This document shows positions 58,301 through 63,184 of a DNA stretch of 64,000 nt, piece after piece. Position 1 is the stretch's first letter. Every line of letters starts with the position of its first letter. Made by a program: the position numbers and the translations under genes. The notes under the pieces were generated by a model. It saw only the letters and a list, made by a program, of their open reading frames with translations, ran no database searches and had not been told where the DNA came from. The stretch is from Siphonodentalium dalli (taxonomy: Eukaryota; Mollusca; Scaphopoda; Gadilida; Siphonodentaliidae): NCBI GenBank assembly GCA_032622095.1, contig CP136066.1, forward strand, positions 196,594,816 through 196,658,815. Direction: 5' to 3'.

Positions 58301-58677
58301 TCATTTCCGGATGATAACTTTAGTATGTCAGAACTGAATGGAATGAAATTTGGTATGTCAGTTTTCTAGCCCAAAATACAGGCCAAGTCCGAATTTGGGT
58401 TCCGCCTGCCAATTTTCACCACAGTTATTGCCCTTTGTTGGAATTAGCATGGGCGCATTTTGCCATAACCTTTGCTCTTGTTTTTTCTTGTAAACCAAAT
58501 CTTTGCTTTGTGTTTTTTCAGGATGTCGACATAAATAAAGAAATGATAGACAAAGGGTATGCAGTGTGCGACGATGATGCCATGGCAGACAGTCACTTGA
58601 GTCCGGACGATGCCGATAAGTGTCAGGTTGTTAATCATTCCGCTGATAGAGCTTCTTCTCATGTACACGCTGACTGA
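31291..58677 (+). CDS. TDRKH: TDRKH/Papi ortholog: tudor and KH domain protein (ten coding exons, 478 aa)
   Basis: Spliced coding sequence in phase over ten exons: 31291-31390, 34537-34649, 35423-35615, 44750-44892, 46789-46933, 51798-51994, 52412-52584, 54262-54326, 56430-56581, 58522-58677. The product has a membrane anchor (about residues 10-28), KH1 (about 46-112, GRQG 63-66), KH2 (about 119-184, GRGG 136-139), a charged linker (about 184-235) and an extended Tudor domain (about 236-445). TDRKH/Papi sits on the outer mitochondrial membrane, binds methyl-arginine PIWI proteins through its Tudor domain and supports piRNA 3'-end trimming. The domain order and the segment LPFQAIEC after the Tudor core match this family. 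Known animal proteins are somewhat longer (about 560-580 aa). All introns are GT-AG and are loaded with MITEs. Function is inferred from homology. Confidence 0.93.
31435..31834 (+). mobile_element. Family A MITE, intron 1
   Basis: TTAA CCCTTTACCCGATAGAAGGG to TTGTTGGGTAAAGGG TTAA. Both hairpins are intact. It starts 45 bp after the first coding exon. Confidence 0.92.
32026..32755 (-). mobile_element. hAT transposon fragment inside family D
   Basis: Begins TAGGGCCTGCGAATTGGAC, a hAT-like terminus, followed by ATCGAATCGAATATCGAATC. No matching terminus is visible on the other side, where D sequence resumes near 32755. The fragment is probably truncated or internally deleted. Confidence 0.6.
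32368..32580 (-). pseudogene. BED-type zinc finger fragment of a hAT transposase
   Basis: A minus-strand open frame contains CDEC about 18 residues before THLWNHLSKEHP, i.e. C-x2-C followed by H-x4-H and HP, the BED finger found at the N-terminus of hAT transposases. There is no ATG at the apparent start, and the frame stops soon after the finger, before any catalytic RNase H-like region. So it is a remnant. It lies antisense within TDRKH intron 1. Confidence 0.7.
33506..33896 (+). mobile_element. Family A MITE, intron 1
   Basis: TTAA CCCTTTACCCACCAGAACGG to TTGTTAAAGGG TTAA; both hairpins intact. Confidence 0.9.
34287..34488. mobile_element. Family D MITE between 35-bp direct repeats, next to exon 2
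   Basis: CAAACCTGCAAATAGTGTGT at left, ACACTATTTGCAGGCTTG at right; the inner hairpins are mostly deleted. The flanks 34252-34286 and 34489-34523 match at about 31 of 35 positions (both start ATTGATGTGGCCTCATC). The right flank runs into the pyrimidine tract of the exon 2 acceptor. Confidence 0.85.
34537..34649 (+). CDS. TDRKH: TDRKH coding exon 2: first half of KH1
   Basis: Residues 34-71. Starts with an acidic DDDD run, then VIEVTVPQKAVGAVIGRQG, which is the first strand, helix and GXXG loop of a type I KH domain. Acceptor TTATGTACAG, donor GTCAGT. The exon lies just after a D element whose flanking repeats include this acceptor's pyrimidine tract. Confidence 0.95.
34688..34820. mobile_element. 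Family E MITE, intron 2, left arm deleted
   Basis: TACAGTAATGCCCTAAATCT, then GGGAGAGCTTTCCGATGAAT and the right arm to GGGCATTACTGTA. The sequence after it (ACCGTACCTCAAAAAGCTGT, about 34821-34880) repeats part of exon 2. Confidence 0.82.
34821..34885 (+). pseudogene. Partial duplicate of TDRKH exon 2 in intron 2
   Basis: CCGTACCTCAAAAAGCTGTT, GGTGCTG, then CAGGTCAGCAGGG and ATCAAAGAGGTTGG closely follow exon 2 and its donor region (34580-34660). The copy has changes that spoil the GXXG loop and the donor (GAGGTT instead of GAGGTC). It is a decayed copy of the second half of exon 2 with its 3' splice-site context, with an E element at its left edge. Confidence 0.8.
35423..35615 (+). CDS. 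TDRKH: TDRKH coding exon 3: second half of KH1 and start of KH2
   Basis: Residues 72-135 plus one base. IQETTGARVNF and the RIVEIRGS strand complete KH1; MQVPTNAVGRII begins KH2. The phase-1 donor (GTATGG) splits the first glycine of the KH2 GXXG loop, so a 9.1-kb intron interrupts that motif. Confidence 0.95.
35939..36076. mobile_element. Family E MITE, intron 3, right arm deleted
   Basis: TACAGTAATGCCCTAAATAA, full left arm to CATCGGAAAGCTCTCACTGA, then only GTTGATTATTTATGGC and ATTACAGTA. Confidence 0.82.
36219..36283. repeat. Inverted repeat with 26-bp arms, intron 3
   Basis: GGAAATATTCAGATAATAAG plus TTCAAC pairs with GTTGAACTTATTATCTGAAC plus ATTTCC, loop of about 13 bp. Confidence 0.75.
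36535..37006 (-). mobile_element. Family B MITE, long variant, intron 3
   Basis: TTAA CCCTTTCAGTGCCAGG, hairpin, A/T spacer, then about 220 bp not found in other B copies, and GGGCCGATGAGATCGGCCCC, GGCACTGAAAGGG, TTAA. A second internal TAGTGCCAGGGAATCTTACG suggests a composite of two B elements. Confidence 0.82.
37425..37885. repeat. Family H inverted-repeat element, intron 3
   Basis: Same architecture as 15362-15815: inverted arms with TTTTGACAGGGAACC and GGTTCCCTGTCAAAA, inner AAATTGCATG-type arms, and outer TGGTGGAATATGATCTCTAC. The left outer arm is diverged. Confidence 0.6.
37911..38226. mobile_element. Family B' palindromic MITE, one and a half copies, intron 3
   Basis: TTAA CCATTTCAGTGCCAAGTCCG, two arms of about 105 bp meeting at GAGCTC-TAAGAGCTC, then a second right arm in direct repeat (GGAGCTCTTTCCATCAATGT to CACTGAAATGG) and TTAA. 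The third arm shows expansion by one arm length. Confidence 0.85.
38251..38517 (+). mobile_element. Family C MITE, complete, intron 3
   Basis: TTAA CCCTTTCATGACGGGAGCTT to CTGCCGTCATGGAAGGG TTAA. First hairpin core GTCTCCC-TTA-GGGAGCC. This is the best-preserved C copy. Confidence 0.92.
38518..39077. other. No gene seen, intron 3
   Basis: Contains a TC/TA simple repeat at about 38938-38972. Nothing else recognised. Confidence 0.5.
39078..39515. mobile_element. Family D MITE, intron 3
   Basis: CAAGTCTGAGTTTAGTGTAC at left, CAGGCCTG at right, two diverged hairpins. The 8-bp flanks (GTTCTCTT, CGCCACGT) do not match, so this copy may be recombined or old. Confidence 0.8.
39935..40074 (+). repeat. 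28-bp G-rich tandem repeat, about five copies
   Basis: Unit AAATTGGGGTGGGCGGGTGG followed by ATTAATTT. Each unit has four G runs of three or more on the + strand. Confidence 0.9.
40075..41075. other. No gene seen, intron 3
   Basis: AT-rich, with A and T runs near 40519-40560 and 40607-40619 and a TA tract at about 40833-40846. Confidence 0.5.
41083..41423. repeat. Inverted-repeat element with CACTG ends, intron 3
   Basis: CACTGCAGATGCTGCGATTA at left opposes TCACAGCGTCTTCAGTG at right; the arms continue with AAGTGGGGAAAATCGCAG and CTGCGATTTTTCCCCACTT. The interior is rich in ATCGCAGC-like words. Looks like a MITE, but no clear target duplication is visible, so the superfamily is open. Confidence 0.7.
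41845..42192 (+). repeat. Repeat with a 33-bp tandem, intron 3
   Basis: Three copies of AAAGGGGTACTGTACACTAA plus ATCC and GCCACTTT at about 41866-41964. The 33-bp period keeps one frame open (TLKGYCTLNPA repeated), giving a 115-codon frame. Part of the same repeat occurs inverted at about 54830-54898. It is therefore repeat-derived, not a gene. Confidence 0.7.
42278..42690. mobile_element. Family D MITE, intron 3
   Basis: CAATCCTGAGTTTAGTGTGC to CCCAGGCCTG; 8-bp flanks TTTCGGAA and GTTCGGAA (7 of 8). The second hairpin is mostly deleted. Confidence 0.88.
42730..42955. mobile_element. Family E MITE, intron 3
   Basis: TACAATAGTGCCCTAAATAA to GGACATTACTGA, with both arms nearly full length but more diverged than elsewhere. 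Confidence 0.82.
42956..44402. other. No gene seen, intron 3; 19-bp tandem repeat
   Basis: Contains four copies of GTTTTGCTGGTGATATTAT at 43593-43669. The rest is AT-rich without recognised features. Confidence 0.55.
44403..44643 (+). mobile_element. Family B MITE, end of intron 3
   Basis: TTAA CCCTTTGAGTGCCAGG to CTGGCACTCAATGGA TTAA (TTAA at 44640-44643). Almost identical to the copy at 24927. Confidence 0.9.
44750..44892 (+). CDS. TDRKH: TDRKH coding exon 4: KH2 GXXG loop to helix
   Basis: Residues 136-183. GRGGESIRSIQHASNCKVFI supplies the KH2 loop and following elements; AVKLTGSRQQIDVAK ends the domain. A family B MITE ends 106 bp before the acceptor and a family A MITE begins 33 bp after the exon. 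Confidence 0.95.
44925..45373 (-). mobile_element. Family A MITE, start of intron 4
   Basis: TTAA CCCTTTACCCAACAAAGCGG to TTCTGTTGGGTAAAGGG TTAA. The spacer is expanded by TTTTTCTTACATT-type repeats, as in the copy at 30647, which suggests they share a recent ancestor. Confidence 0.92.
45391..45770 (-). repeat. Family G dispersed repeat, intron 4
   Basis: Runs from TAAAGATGCATCATTCAATA through GTCGAGGAACCCACC, GATGAAGATGGATAACTCTA, CAACATGTTGATAAATAA and AATCGATTCTGATAACTGA to GCACCTTTAA. No frame or domain; the superfamily is unknown. Confidence 0.75.
45771..46788. other. No gene seen, intron 4
   Basis: About 45990-46290 has the style of a diverged dispersed repeat (ATAACTAAAGCTATCACCTG and ATAACTAAAACTAATGTGAT in tandem, about 145 bp apart). 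Otherwise nothing. Confidence 0.45.
46789..46933 (+). CDS. TDRKH: TDRKH coding exon 5: charged linker
   Basis: Residues 184-231 plus one base. The acidic helix ELIEEKVKDEEIF is followed by a basic, low-complexity segment (RPERSRQKKEP). It probably forms the flexible link between the KH pair and the Tudor domain. Donor GTAAGT. Confidence 0.9.
46934..47967. other. No gene seen, intron 5
   Basis: Contains a short ATTCT pentanucleotide repeat at about 47750-47774. The reading frame extending past exon 5 to 47079 is read-through, not exon. Confidence 0.5.
47968..48322 (+). mobile_element. Family A MITE, intron 5, second hairpin shortened
   Basis: TTAA CCCTTTACCCAACAGAAGGG to TTGTTGGGTAAAGGG TTAA. 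The first hairpin is intact; the second lost part of one arm (TCTCTTATCTATGGTCGACT). Confidence 0.9.
48849..49358 (+). mobile_element. Helitron array, copy 1
   Basis: Starts TCTCATATATATTTTGAAGA after host A, with TGTCTGTTTG repeats, then three 122-bp internal units (GAGATCTCGGAAACGGGTGG, ATCGACTTGAAATTTGGT, CGCGCATGCGCAGA). Ends with hairpin GCCCGGACAACGTCGGGC, then TCATCGG and CTAG. The next copy begins at the following base. Confidence 0.85.
49359..49763 (+). mobile_element. Helitron array, copy 2 (405 bp)
   Basis: TCTAATATATATTTTGGGAC at the 5' end, the same internal 122-bp units, and the same hairpin plus CTAG end. Virtually identical to copy 3 over all 405 bp. Confidence 0.88.
49764..50168 (+). 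mobile_element. Helitron array, copy 3 (405 bp)
   Basis: Same 5' end, units and 3' hairpin as copy 2. The conserved frames on both strands across copies 1-3 result from the repeats. Confidence 0.88.
50169..51184 (+). mobile_element. Helitron array, fourth element of a different type
   Basis: Begins TACTATATATTTTGAGACTT directly at the CTAG of copy 3 and ends with a different hairpin, CCGCCAGTGGCGG, then GCTAACCTG and CTAG before host T. The interior (TTGAGCTCAAACTT twice, CGACGGGAAGCGTTT, an A/T-rich block at 50940-51120) is unrelated to copies 1-3. No helicase sequence. The 5' boundary lacks TC and is less certain than the 3' end. Confidence 0.7.
51279..51740 (-). repeat. Family G dispersed repeat, full length, intron 5
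   Basis: TTAAAGATTCACAATCTGAT to GATTGAGTACCTTTAAT. It retains the intact CTGATTTAATGCTCC site that is filled by a B element in the copy at 55640-56322. It contains a short G run at 51331-51340. Confidence 0.78.
51798..51994 (+). CDS. TDRKH: TDRKH coding exon 6: N-terminal part of extended Tudor
   Basis: Residues 232-297. YLEVYVSAMEHPGHFWVQLV is the SN-like lead-in strand typical of extended Tudor domains, followed by a helix ending FYNTEEATK. The donor GTGTGT is weak, and a partial D element starts 12 bp after it. Confidence 0.95.
52007..52075. mobile_element. Family D MITE, left end only, intron 6
   Basis: CAAGTCTGAGTTTAGTGTGA, CATTTGCAGAATGAGG, arm to GAATTTAGTAAC, then unrelated sequence. 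It begins 12 bp after the exon 6 donor. Confidence 0.75.
52412..52584 (+). CDS. TDRKH: TDRKH coding exon 7: Tudor core barrel
   Basis: Residues 298-354 plus two bases. Starting LKPGDVVVATF, then RWFRARVV and YYVDYGDN, the canonical Tudor barrel. Candidate aromatic-cage residues for dimethyl-arginine are F314, W320 or F321, Y337 and Y340, with D342/N343 following. The cage assignment is by analogy with other extended Tudor domains. Confidence 0.97.
52585..53040. other. No gene seen, intron 7
   Basis: AT-rich intron sequence without recognised features. Confidence 0.55.
53044..54175 (+). repeat. 31-bp minisatellite, about 36 copies, intron 7
   Basis: Unit GCATGGAGTAATTGCCCATC followed by ACTGTCCGTTA, repeated from about 53044 to 54175. 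The main variants are TTA or AAG/TAG in the ...CCGT(T/A)AGC part and TTCC for CCC in a few units. Variant units alternate irregularly, which points to local unequal exchange. The period of 31 is not a multiple of three, and the array is intronic. Confidence 0.95.
54262..54326 (+). CDS. TDRKH: TDRKH coding exon 8: after Tudor core
   Basis: Residues 355-376 in a 65-bp exon. FLALPFQAIECFM is the conserved stretch following the barrel in TDRKH. It is preceded by the 31-bp minisatellite of intron 7 and followed 10 bp later by a family E MITE. Confidence 0.94.
54337..54539. mobile_element. Family E MITE, intron 8
   Basis: TACAGTAATGCCATAAATAA to AAGGCATTAGTGTA. It begins 10 bp after the exon 8 donor; the centre is slightly deleted. 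Confidence 0.85.
54603..54740 (+). mobile_element. Family C MITE, half, intron 8
   Basis: TTAA CCCTTTCATGACGGGAGCTG, one degenerate hairpin, then ACTGGCTTACATGACTCCAG and a break. The second hairpin and right terminus are missing. Confidence 0.75.
54896..55285 (+). mobile_element. Family A MITE, intron 8
   Basis: TTAA CCCTTTATCCAACAGAAGGG to TTGTTGGGTAAAGGG TTAA. Its left flank (GGATTTAGTGTACAGTACCC) is the repeat also seen at 41845-42192. Confidence 0.9.
55640..56322 (-). repeat. Family G dispersed repeat split by family B, intron 8
   Basis: GATGCATAATCTGATTTAA, B insertion, then CACTTCCAAATTACTATTTC and the rest of G to GAGTACCTTTAAA. The unfilled counterpart is at 51290-51310. Confidence 0.8.
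55668..55948 (+). mobile_element. Family B MITE with duplicated left end, inside G
   Basis: TTAA CCCTTTGAGTGCCAGG GGCCGATCTCATC, then ATTCA and a second full TTAA CCCTTTGAGTGCCAGG start at 55706, one hairpin, and GGCACTCAAAGGG TTAA. Confidence 0.88.
56430..56581 (+). CDS. TDRKH: TDRKH coding exon 9: C-terminal SN-like part
   Basis: Residues 377-427. WSDEASDHFEQLVYCAQWK, then LHLIDTNNTK, fits the helix and strands that close an extended Tudor domain. Donor GTATGT. Confidence 0.93.
56659..57048 (-). mobile_element. Family A MITE, intron 9
   Basis: TTAA CCCTTTACCCAACAAACCGG to TTCTGTTGGGTAAAGGG TTAA. It starts 77 bp after exon 9; both hairpins intact. Confidence 0.92.
57083..58487 (+). repeat. 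Family J repeats, interrupted, intron 9
   Basis: One J start at 57083 (TATACGCCCTTTTAAAAAAA) breaks off at about 57175 into unrelated sequence with TTTGGCAAA words. A second J copy (GGAACGAATTATGTTATTGG) at about 57640 is split by a D element and resumes at 58136, ending GGGCGCATTTTGCCATAACC just before exon 10. Blocks with GAGTTATGGCCCTTTT repeat twice. Confidence 0.65.
57687..58127. mobile_element. Family D hAT-like MITE, inside J, intron 9
   Basis: CAAGCCTGCAAATAGCGTGT to CCCTATTTGCAGGATTG; 8-bp flanks CTGCTGAC and CTGCCGAC (7 of 8). Both hairpins present. Interior closely resembles the copy at 29370. Confidence 0.9.
58522..58677 (+). CDS. TDRKH: TDRKH last coding exon
   Basis: Residues 428-478 and TGA. 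DINKEMIDKGYAVC is the usual closing helix and strand of an extended Tudor domain; the rest is an acidic to His-rich tail. The acceptor TTTTTTCAG lies just after a family J repeat. Confidence 0.93.
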   Translation, partial: DVDINKEMIDKGYAVCDDDAMADSHLSPDDADKCQVVNHSADRASSHVHAD

Positions 58678-58926
58678 CCTTTTAGCTGCACCTCCCCGAT
58701 GTGAGTGCATGGCTTTAGATTTGGTTCACAATAACATCCACGCTCATCCTCAGTTTGATGTCAGCTTTAGTATACTACAAAGTAAAGTAGAGTTCTCCCT
58801 CTTCCCATGCTGGAATAGACATCATATACTTTTATATGAGGTTTTCTGAAATTTTTTCACTTTTGATTTTCCGTTGGCGACAACTCATTCCCTTATATTT
58901 CTGAGAAACTGACTAGATTAAATAAA
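58678..58926 (+). other. TDRKH: Probable TDRKH 3' UTR with a candidate AATAAA
   Basis: The first AATAAA after the stop is at 58921-58926; another is at about 59275. Which is used cannot be told from sequence. Confidence 0.4.
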
Positions 58927-59450
58927 AAATGGACTAGATAGTGTCCACAAAGTCGAAAAGACGCTGGTTTAGCAGGGGATGATTACAGAAATTTGTTATG
59001 GTGTAAACATAGGGATTAAGGTAGCAACAAAATTTACCCTATAATTGCTAAATGCTCATAAAATTATCAGTTATTTGATTCTCATTGATTCATTTGTACA
59101 AATGAAACCTTAAATTGTTTATCATGGTATTGTATGCTTCTAGTAAAATCCCGACAAATTAGATGTGATGGTTCTTCCCCTTGTTATGATGGAAGATACA
59201 CTGCTACCACATATATTATATAATGATCTCTTACATTCTTTCTGTTGACGACAACTCATTCCCCATATTATTGAGAAATAAAGCCGATTAGACTCAACAA
59301 AAATGGACTAGATAGCGCCAACAAAGTAAAAACGTGTCTGGTTTATGAAGGGATAGTCACTTAAATTTTGTATGGTATAAACTCAGGAATTAAGGTAGCA
59401 CCCAACTTTACCCTTTGATAACTGAATACTCATTAATTAATAACTAGGGT
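58870..59450. repeat. Diverged tandem duplication, about 365-bp period
   Basis: The segment with GACAACTCATTCCC, AAAATGGACTAGATAG and TTAAGGTAGCA occurs at about 58872-59060 and again at about 59243-59430 with many differences. Confidence 0.65.
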
Positions 59451-59524
59451 GTTCCTCTGCCTGTCGTTAACATCCCACAAGTTAAGAATGGACCATTCAA
59501 ATGGGCAAATCAAGTCAGAGAGGG

Positions 59525-59980
59525 TTAAAGGTACTCAATCTGATGGTCCCCATATAAATCAGATTCCAACAACAACAACATATTTAGAATGCCGCTTCAG
59601 TTATCAGAATCGATTAATTACACAAAAATAATGCTAACCACCGTCAACTATAGTATAAAATTTGTCTGAAGCATGTTATTTATCAACATTTTGTGATACA
59701 AAATTTGGCCTTATTATCAACACAAAGCCTCTTGATTTTAGAGTTATCCATCTTCATCTTAATTTGGTCCGAGAACATCGGCTCGTCAACTTTTTACTGG
59801 GCCACTAATAAGTCCCGATGGTGAAAAATAATAGATTAAAAAAATTTATATTTATAATAACTCTGAGCGTTGACAACCCTTTGATAGGTGCCGTTCCTCG
59901 ACTCGAATCAAACATTTTTTACCCCAGAATCTAAATAAATAGTAATTGAGGTTCGCTTAATCGGATAATGCATCTTTAAA
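59525..59980 (+). repeat. Family G dispersed repeat, full length
   Basis: TTAAAGGTACTCAATCTGAT to GATAATGCATCTTTAAA. Runs opposite to the three intronic copies at 45391, 51279 and 55640. Confidence 0.78.
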
Positions 59981-60082
59981 TATATATATTTTGCGCACTA
60001 ACGTATACTATATGGTTCAACCAAATTGTCAGTAAATGTTTTGCAACTTTTATTTGATCCAGTCATGAATCAGTAAGCAATT

Positions 60083-60420
60083 ATTTCATGTGTCTTTTGG
60101 GAACAGGCAAAATTGTTGTCCCGAGGTATCAGGAATGACTATCGAACTGTTGCCCAAGGCCGAGGGCAACAGTTCGATAGTCATTCCTGATACCGAGGGA
60201 CAACAATTTTGCCTGTTCCCAAAAGACACATGAAATGAAATAATTGCTTTGTTACCCAATACATTTACTTGTATATAATCGGGCCAGTCAACAGTTCGCT
60301 CGGAGCCAGTCAACAGTTCGCTCTGGTCGGGCAACAGTTCACGCGTGACGTCACGAAAGCTGACCGTGATTGCAAACCGGGCAACAGTTAATTCAGGGCG
60401 GGCAACAGTTCGTTGTGGCA
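60083..60420. repeat. Long hairpin followed by spaced GGGCAACAGTT motifs
   Basis: Arms of 73 bp (60083-60155 and 60164-60236) pair almost fully around loop AAGGCCGA. One hexamer, CCGAGG, reads the same way on both arms and so does not pair. Beyond the hairpin, five more GGGCAACAGTT or AGTCAACAGTT words follow at about 60287-60414 in the same direction, with GTGACGTCAC at about 60345. No coding sequence. Confidence 0.8.
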
Positions 60421-60555
60421 TTACGAACGCGAATTTGGGGTTAACCAGTTAATTCTAAATCCCAATGATTTACGAAGTAAAACTCTACTGTTGGGTAACA
60501 ATTGATACTGTTTACTGTGACTAAGAATGGATATGACCGTATTTTGACTGTCGCA

Positions 60556-60812
60556 TTAACCCTTTCATAATGGGAGCTGGGCTGGTACAGCATTATAGAT
60601 CCTGTGCCAATGCATTCTCTTATATATGCGAGTCTCCCAAAGGGAGCCTCGTATTTATAAGACAATGCACTGACTTACAAGGTAAATACTGTTTGGCCAA
60701 TGTATTCTCTTAAATATGCGAGGTTCCCTATGGGAGACTTGCATATATAAGAGAATGCATTGGTACAGAGTTTTCGTAAAATTTCAGGAAGCGCCAGTCA
60801 TGGAAGGTTTAA
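60556..60812 (+). mobile_element. Family C MITE, complete
   Basis: TTAA CCCTTTCATAATGGGAGCTG to CGCCAGTCATGGAAGG and TTTAA. First hairpin core GTCTCCC-AAA-GGGAGCC. Confidence 0.88.
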
Positions 60813-60943
60813 TAAAACTTAGCATGGGCGTGGATGTGAACTCACAATACCAAATCTCTCACAAATTCACATGAACTCTGCAGATTTTTAAAAGAAAATT
60901 TGTATGTGTCTTTGGTTTACCTTTTGATTCATGATGTATTTAT

Positions 60944-61389
60944 CAATGCCTGTATATAGTGTGTCTGACATTTGCAGAATGAGGTCCCCAGGGGGTGAAT
61001 GTAGTGACTATCCCACATGGCTGGCTAGCATCACCAAATTCACTCTCTGGTAACTTCAAACTGCTTAAGCCTAAACTGTTATGGGAGACCTAGCATCAGA
61101 TTGAAGTTACCCAGTTGAAGTTGGTTATGTTAATTAAACCATTAGTCACCTCAATTATGCATTTTATCTTTTGCAAATTAGAGGATATATAAACTGAACA
61201 GAAAGGAAAAATTAACTAAAATCTATGTTAATTTGAGACTAAATATACTTCCCAGAAGACGTATCCTAAGCAGAATGAGGTCCCTGGAGGGTGAATTTGG
61301 TGATGCTAGCCCGCTGTGTGGGGTAGCATTACTAAATTCCCTCTGGAGTACTCATTCTTCAAATGTCAGACACATTACATCCAGGCTTG
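60944..61389. mobile_element. Family D MITE
   Basis: CAATGCCTGTATATAGTGTG to CATCCAGGCTTG; 8-bp flanks GTATTTAT and ATATTGAT match at 6 of 8. Two diverged hairpins. Confidence 0.8.
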
Positions 61390-62723
61390 ATATTGATAAA
61401 AATGGCACTTAATGGTTCTTACATTGCTCTCTTAACTTCTAACTTGCTGGCTTTAGCATAATATTTTGTGTAATCAACTTTAACAAAGTTTCATATTGTG
61501 AACTTGTGTGAGATCTGATCATGTATTAATTTAGTCAATACTGGATGTCAATAAGGGTGATGATTACCTTCAGAAAAAAGTGAAATTAAGTGATATTATA
61601 AGTACCAAATACTGTTAAAATCTACTATTTCTATTCAAAATATATGTAGTATGCTTGCAACATAATAATGCTGAAAATCTTTCTTTTAGCTTTATAATTA
61701 ATTTCTTGCACGCTCCAATACAATAATATTTTACTGAATATTAGCTCTGCTTATTGCTTATTGCTTAATAATAATAATCCATAACGGTTATAGTCAGCCT
61801 TAAAAGTTCTGAAATGAAAATATTTCTATGTAAATACCAACAATTTGATTATTCAAACTATTGAATATTGCGTCAAAACAAGAAATTTGTAACTTGAGTT
61901 AATCACCCTGTGTTTTGCCTCCAGTATTGACCTATGCCTGGTATAGTGATTTGAATTTACTGAATGTTGTATAGTGTTTCTCATTTTGTTTTTTCTTTAT
62001 TGTCATTTTCTGGGGTTTTGTCTCAATTTGTTTATGGATGGTTTTACAATTTATAACCAAAAATTTACACAATGGTCCAAAAGCATGATGCATTGGTTTT
62101 ATTACATTTATGACATGCAGATCAAATAACTTGTTGATGTTAATGATGTAAACAATAATTCAAATTCTGCATTAATATGGACAAAAAAGAGAAACAGAGT
62201 GATTTATACCAAACAAACTTTCATATAACTTTGAAGAAACTTAATAAATCTGAAGAAACTTAATAAATCAACCAATATCCACATAATTGATGTTCACATT
62301 TCACATTTGTGACATCAGAATTTATCAAATGAAATATCCAAAAATAAAATATTTTAATTATTTTGTGTGTTATTCCACACAGTAATAGTTATGTGACAGT
62401 TGATAGTATCCAAGTATTGGTAGTCTGCATTATCCATGTAGTCATTCATATTTATTGTTTTCACTCCTTTTGTAAACCTGCTAATATTGTCACGTTTTTC
62501 ACTATGACCTTATTAACCTCTGGGGATTGTGGTCACCTTCACCTTTGAACATCATTCCTTAACATATCATATTGTCATGAAAATGTGCCAGTGATGAGCC
62601 AGCGATCATGTTTTTCCTATTCAGATTTTTGACATATATGTTAATTTTCTTATTTACTCATTAAACATGTGTGGAAGTGTAGCTATATGGATAGTTTGTT
62701 TTAGATCTCATTAAGTAGTTTGC
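61390..62723. other. No gene seen
   Basis: AT-rich. A 19-bp direct repeat (TGAAGAAACTTAATAAATC) occurs twice at about 62232-62269. Small frames have no domain. Confidence 0.55.
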
Positions 62724-63184
62724 TACGGAAGTCCATTAGTGCCAGCGCATAAATATGTATCTGCGATAAATCGCAAGCCATTGCGATTAATCGCAAATCT
62801 TTCCGATAAATGCAAACAACTTTGATAAAGCGCAAACATCTTTGCGATTAATCGGAAACTACTTTGCGATAATCGCAAGCATCTTTGCGATTTTGCAAAG
62901 ATATTGGGTAAATATGATGTCATTCCAAATATGCATTCCTTTAAAGGTTTGCGATTTATTGTTTTGAGATTTATCACAAAGATGTTTGAGATTTATCGCA
63001 AAGGTTTACGATTTATTGCAAACTAGTTTGCGATTTATCGCAAAGTAGTTTGGCATTTATCGCAAAGGTTTGCCATTAATCGCAAAGGTTTGTAATTAAT
63101 AGCAAAGGTTTGCGATTTATCTCAATATAGTTTGCGATTTGTTGCAAAGATATTTTTATGTGTTGGCACTAATGGGCTTCCGTA
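62724..63184. mobile_element. MITE-like element made of short TTTGCGAT/ATCGCAAA palindromes
   Basis: Terminal inverted repeats TACGGAAGTCCATTAGTGCC and GGCACTAATGGGCTTCCGTA. Nearly all of the interior is degenerate units of about 20 bp based on TTTGCGATTAATCGCAAA or TTTGCGATTTATCGCAAA. The left half favours ATC-TTTGCGAT spacing and the right half GG-TTTGCGAT spacing, around a short unique centre (about 62900-62945). TA at both ends could be the target duplication. No transposase. Confidence 0.8.

Noticed and set aside
58444-58849. Frames on both strands overlapping the last exon
   Set aside because: They are out of frame with the TDRKH exon and partly intronic or 3' UTR.
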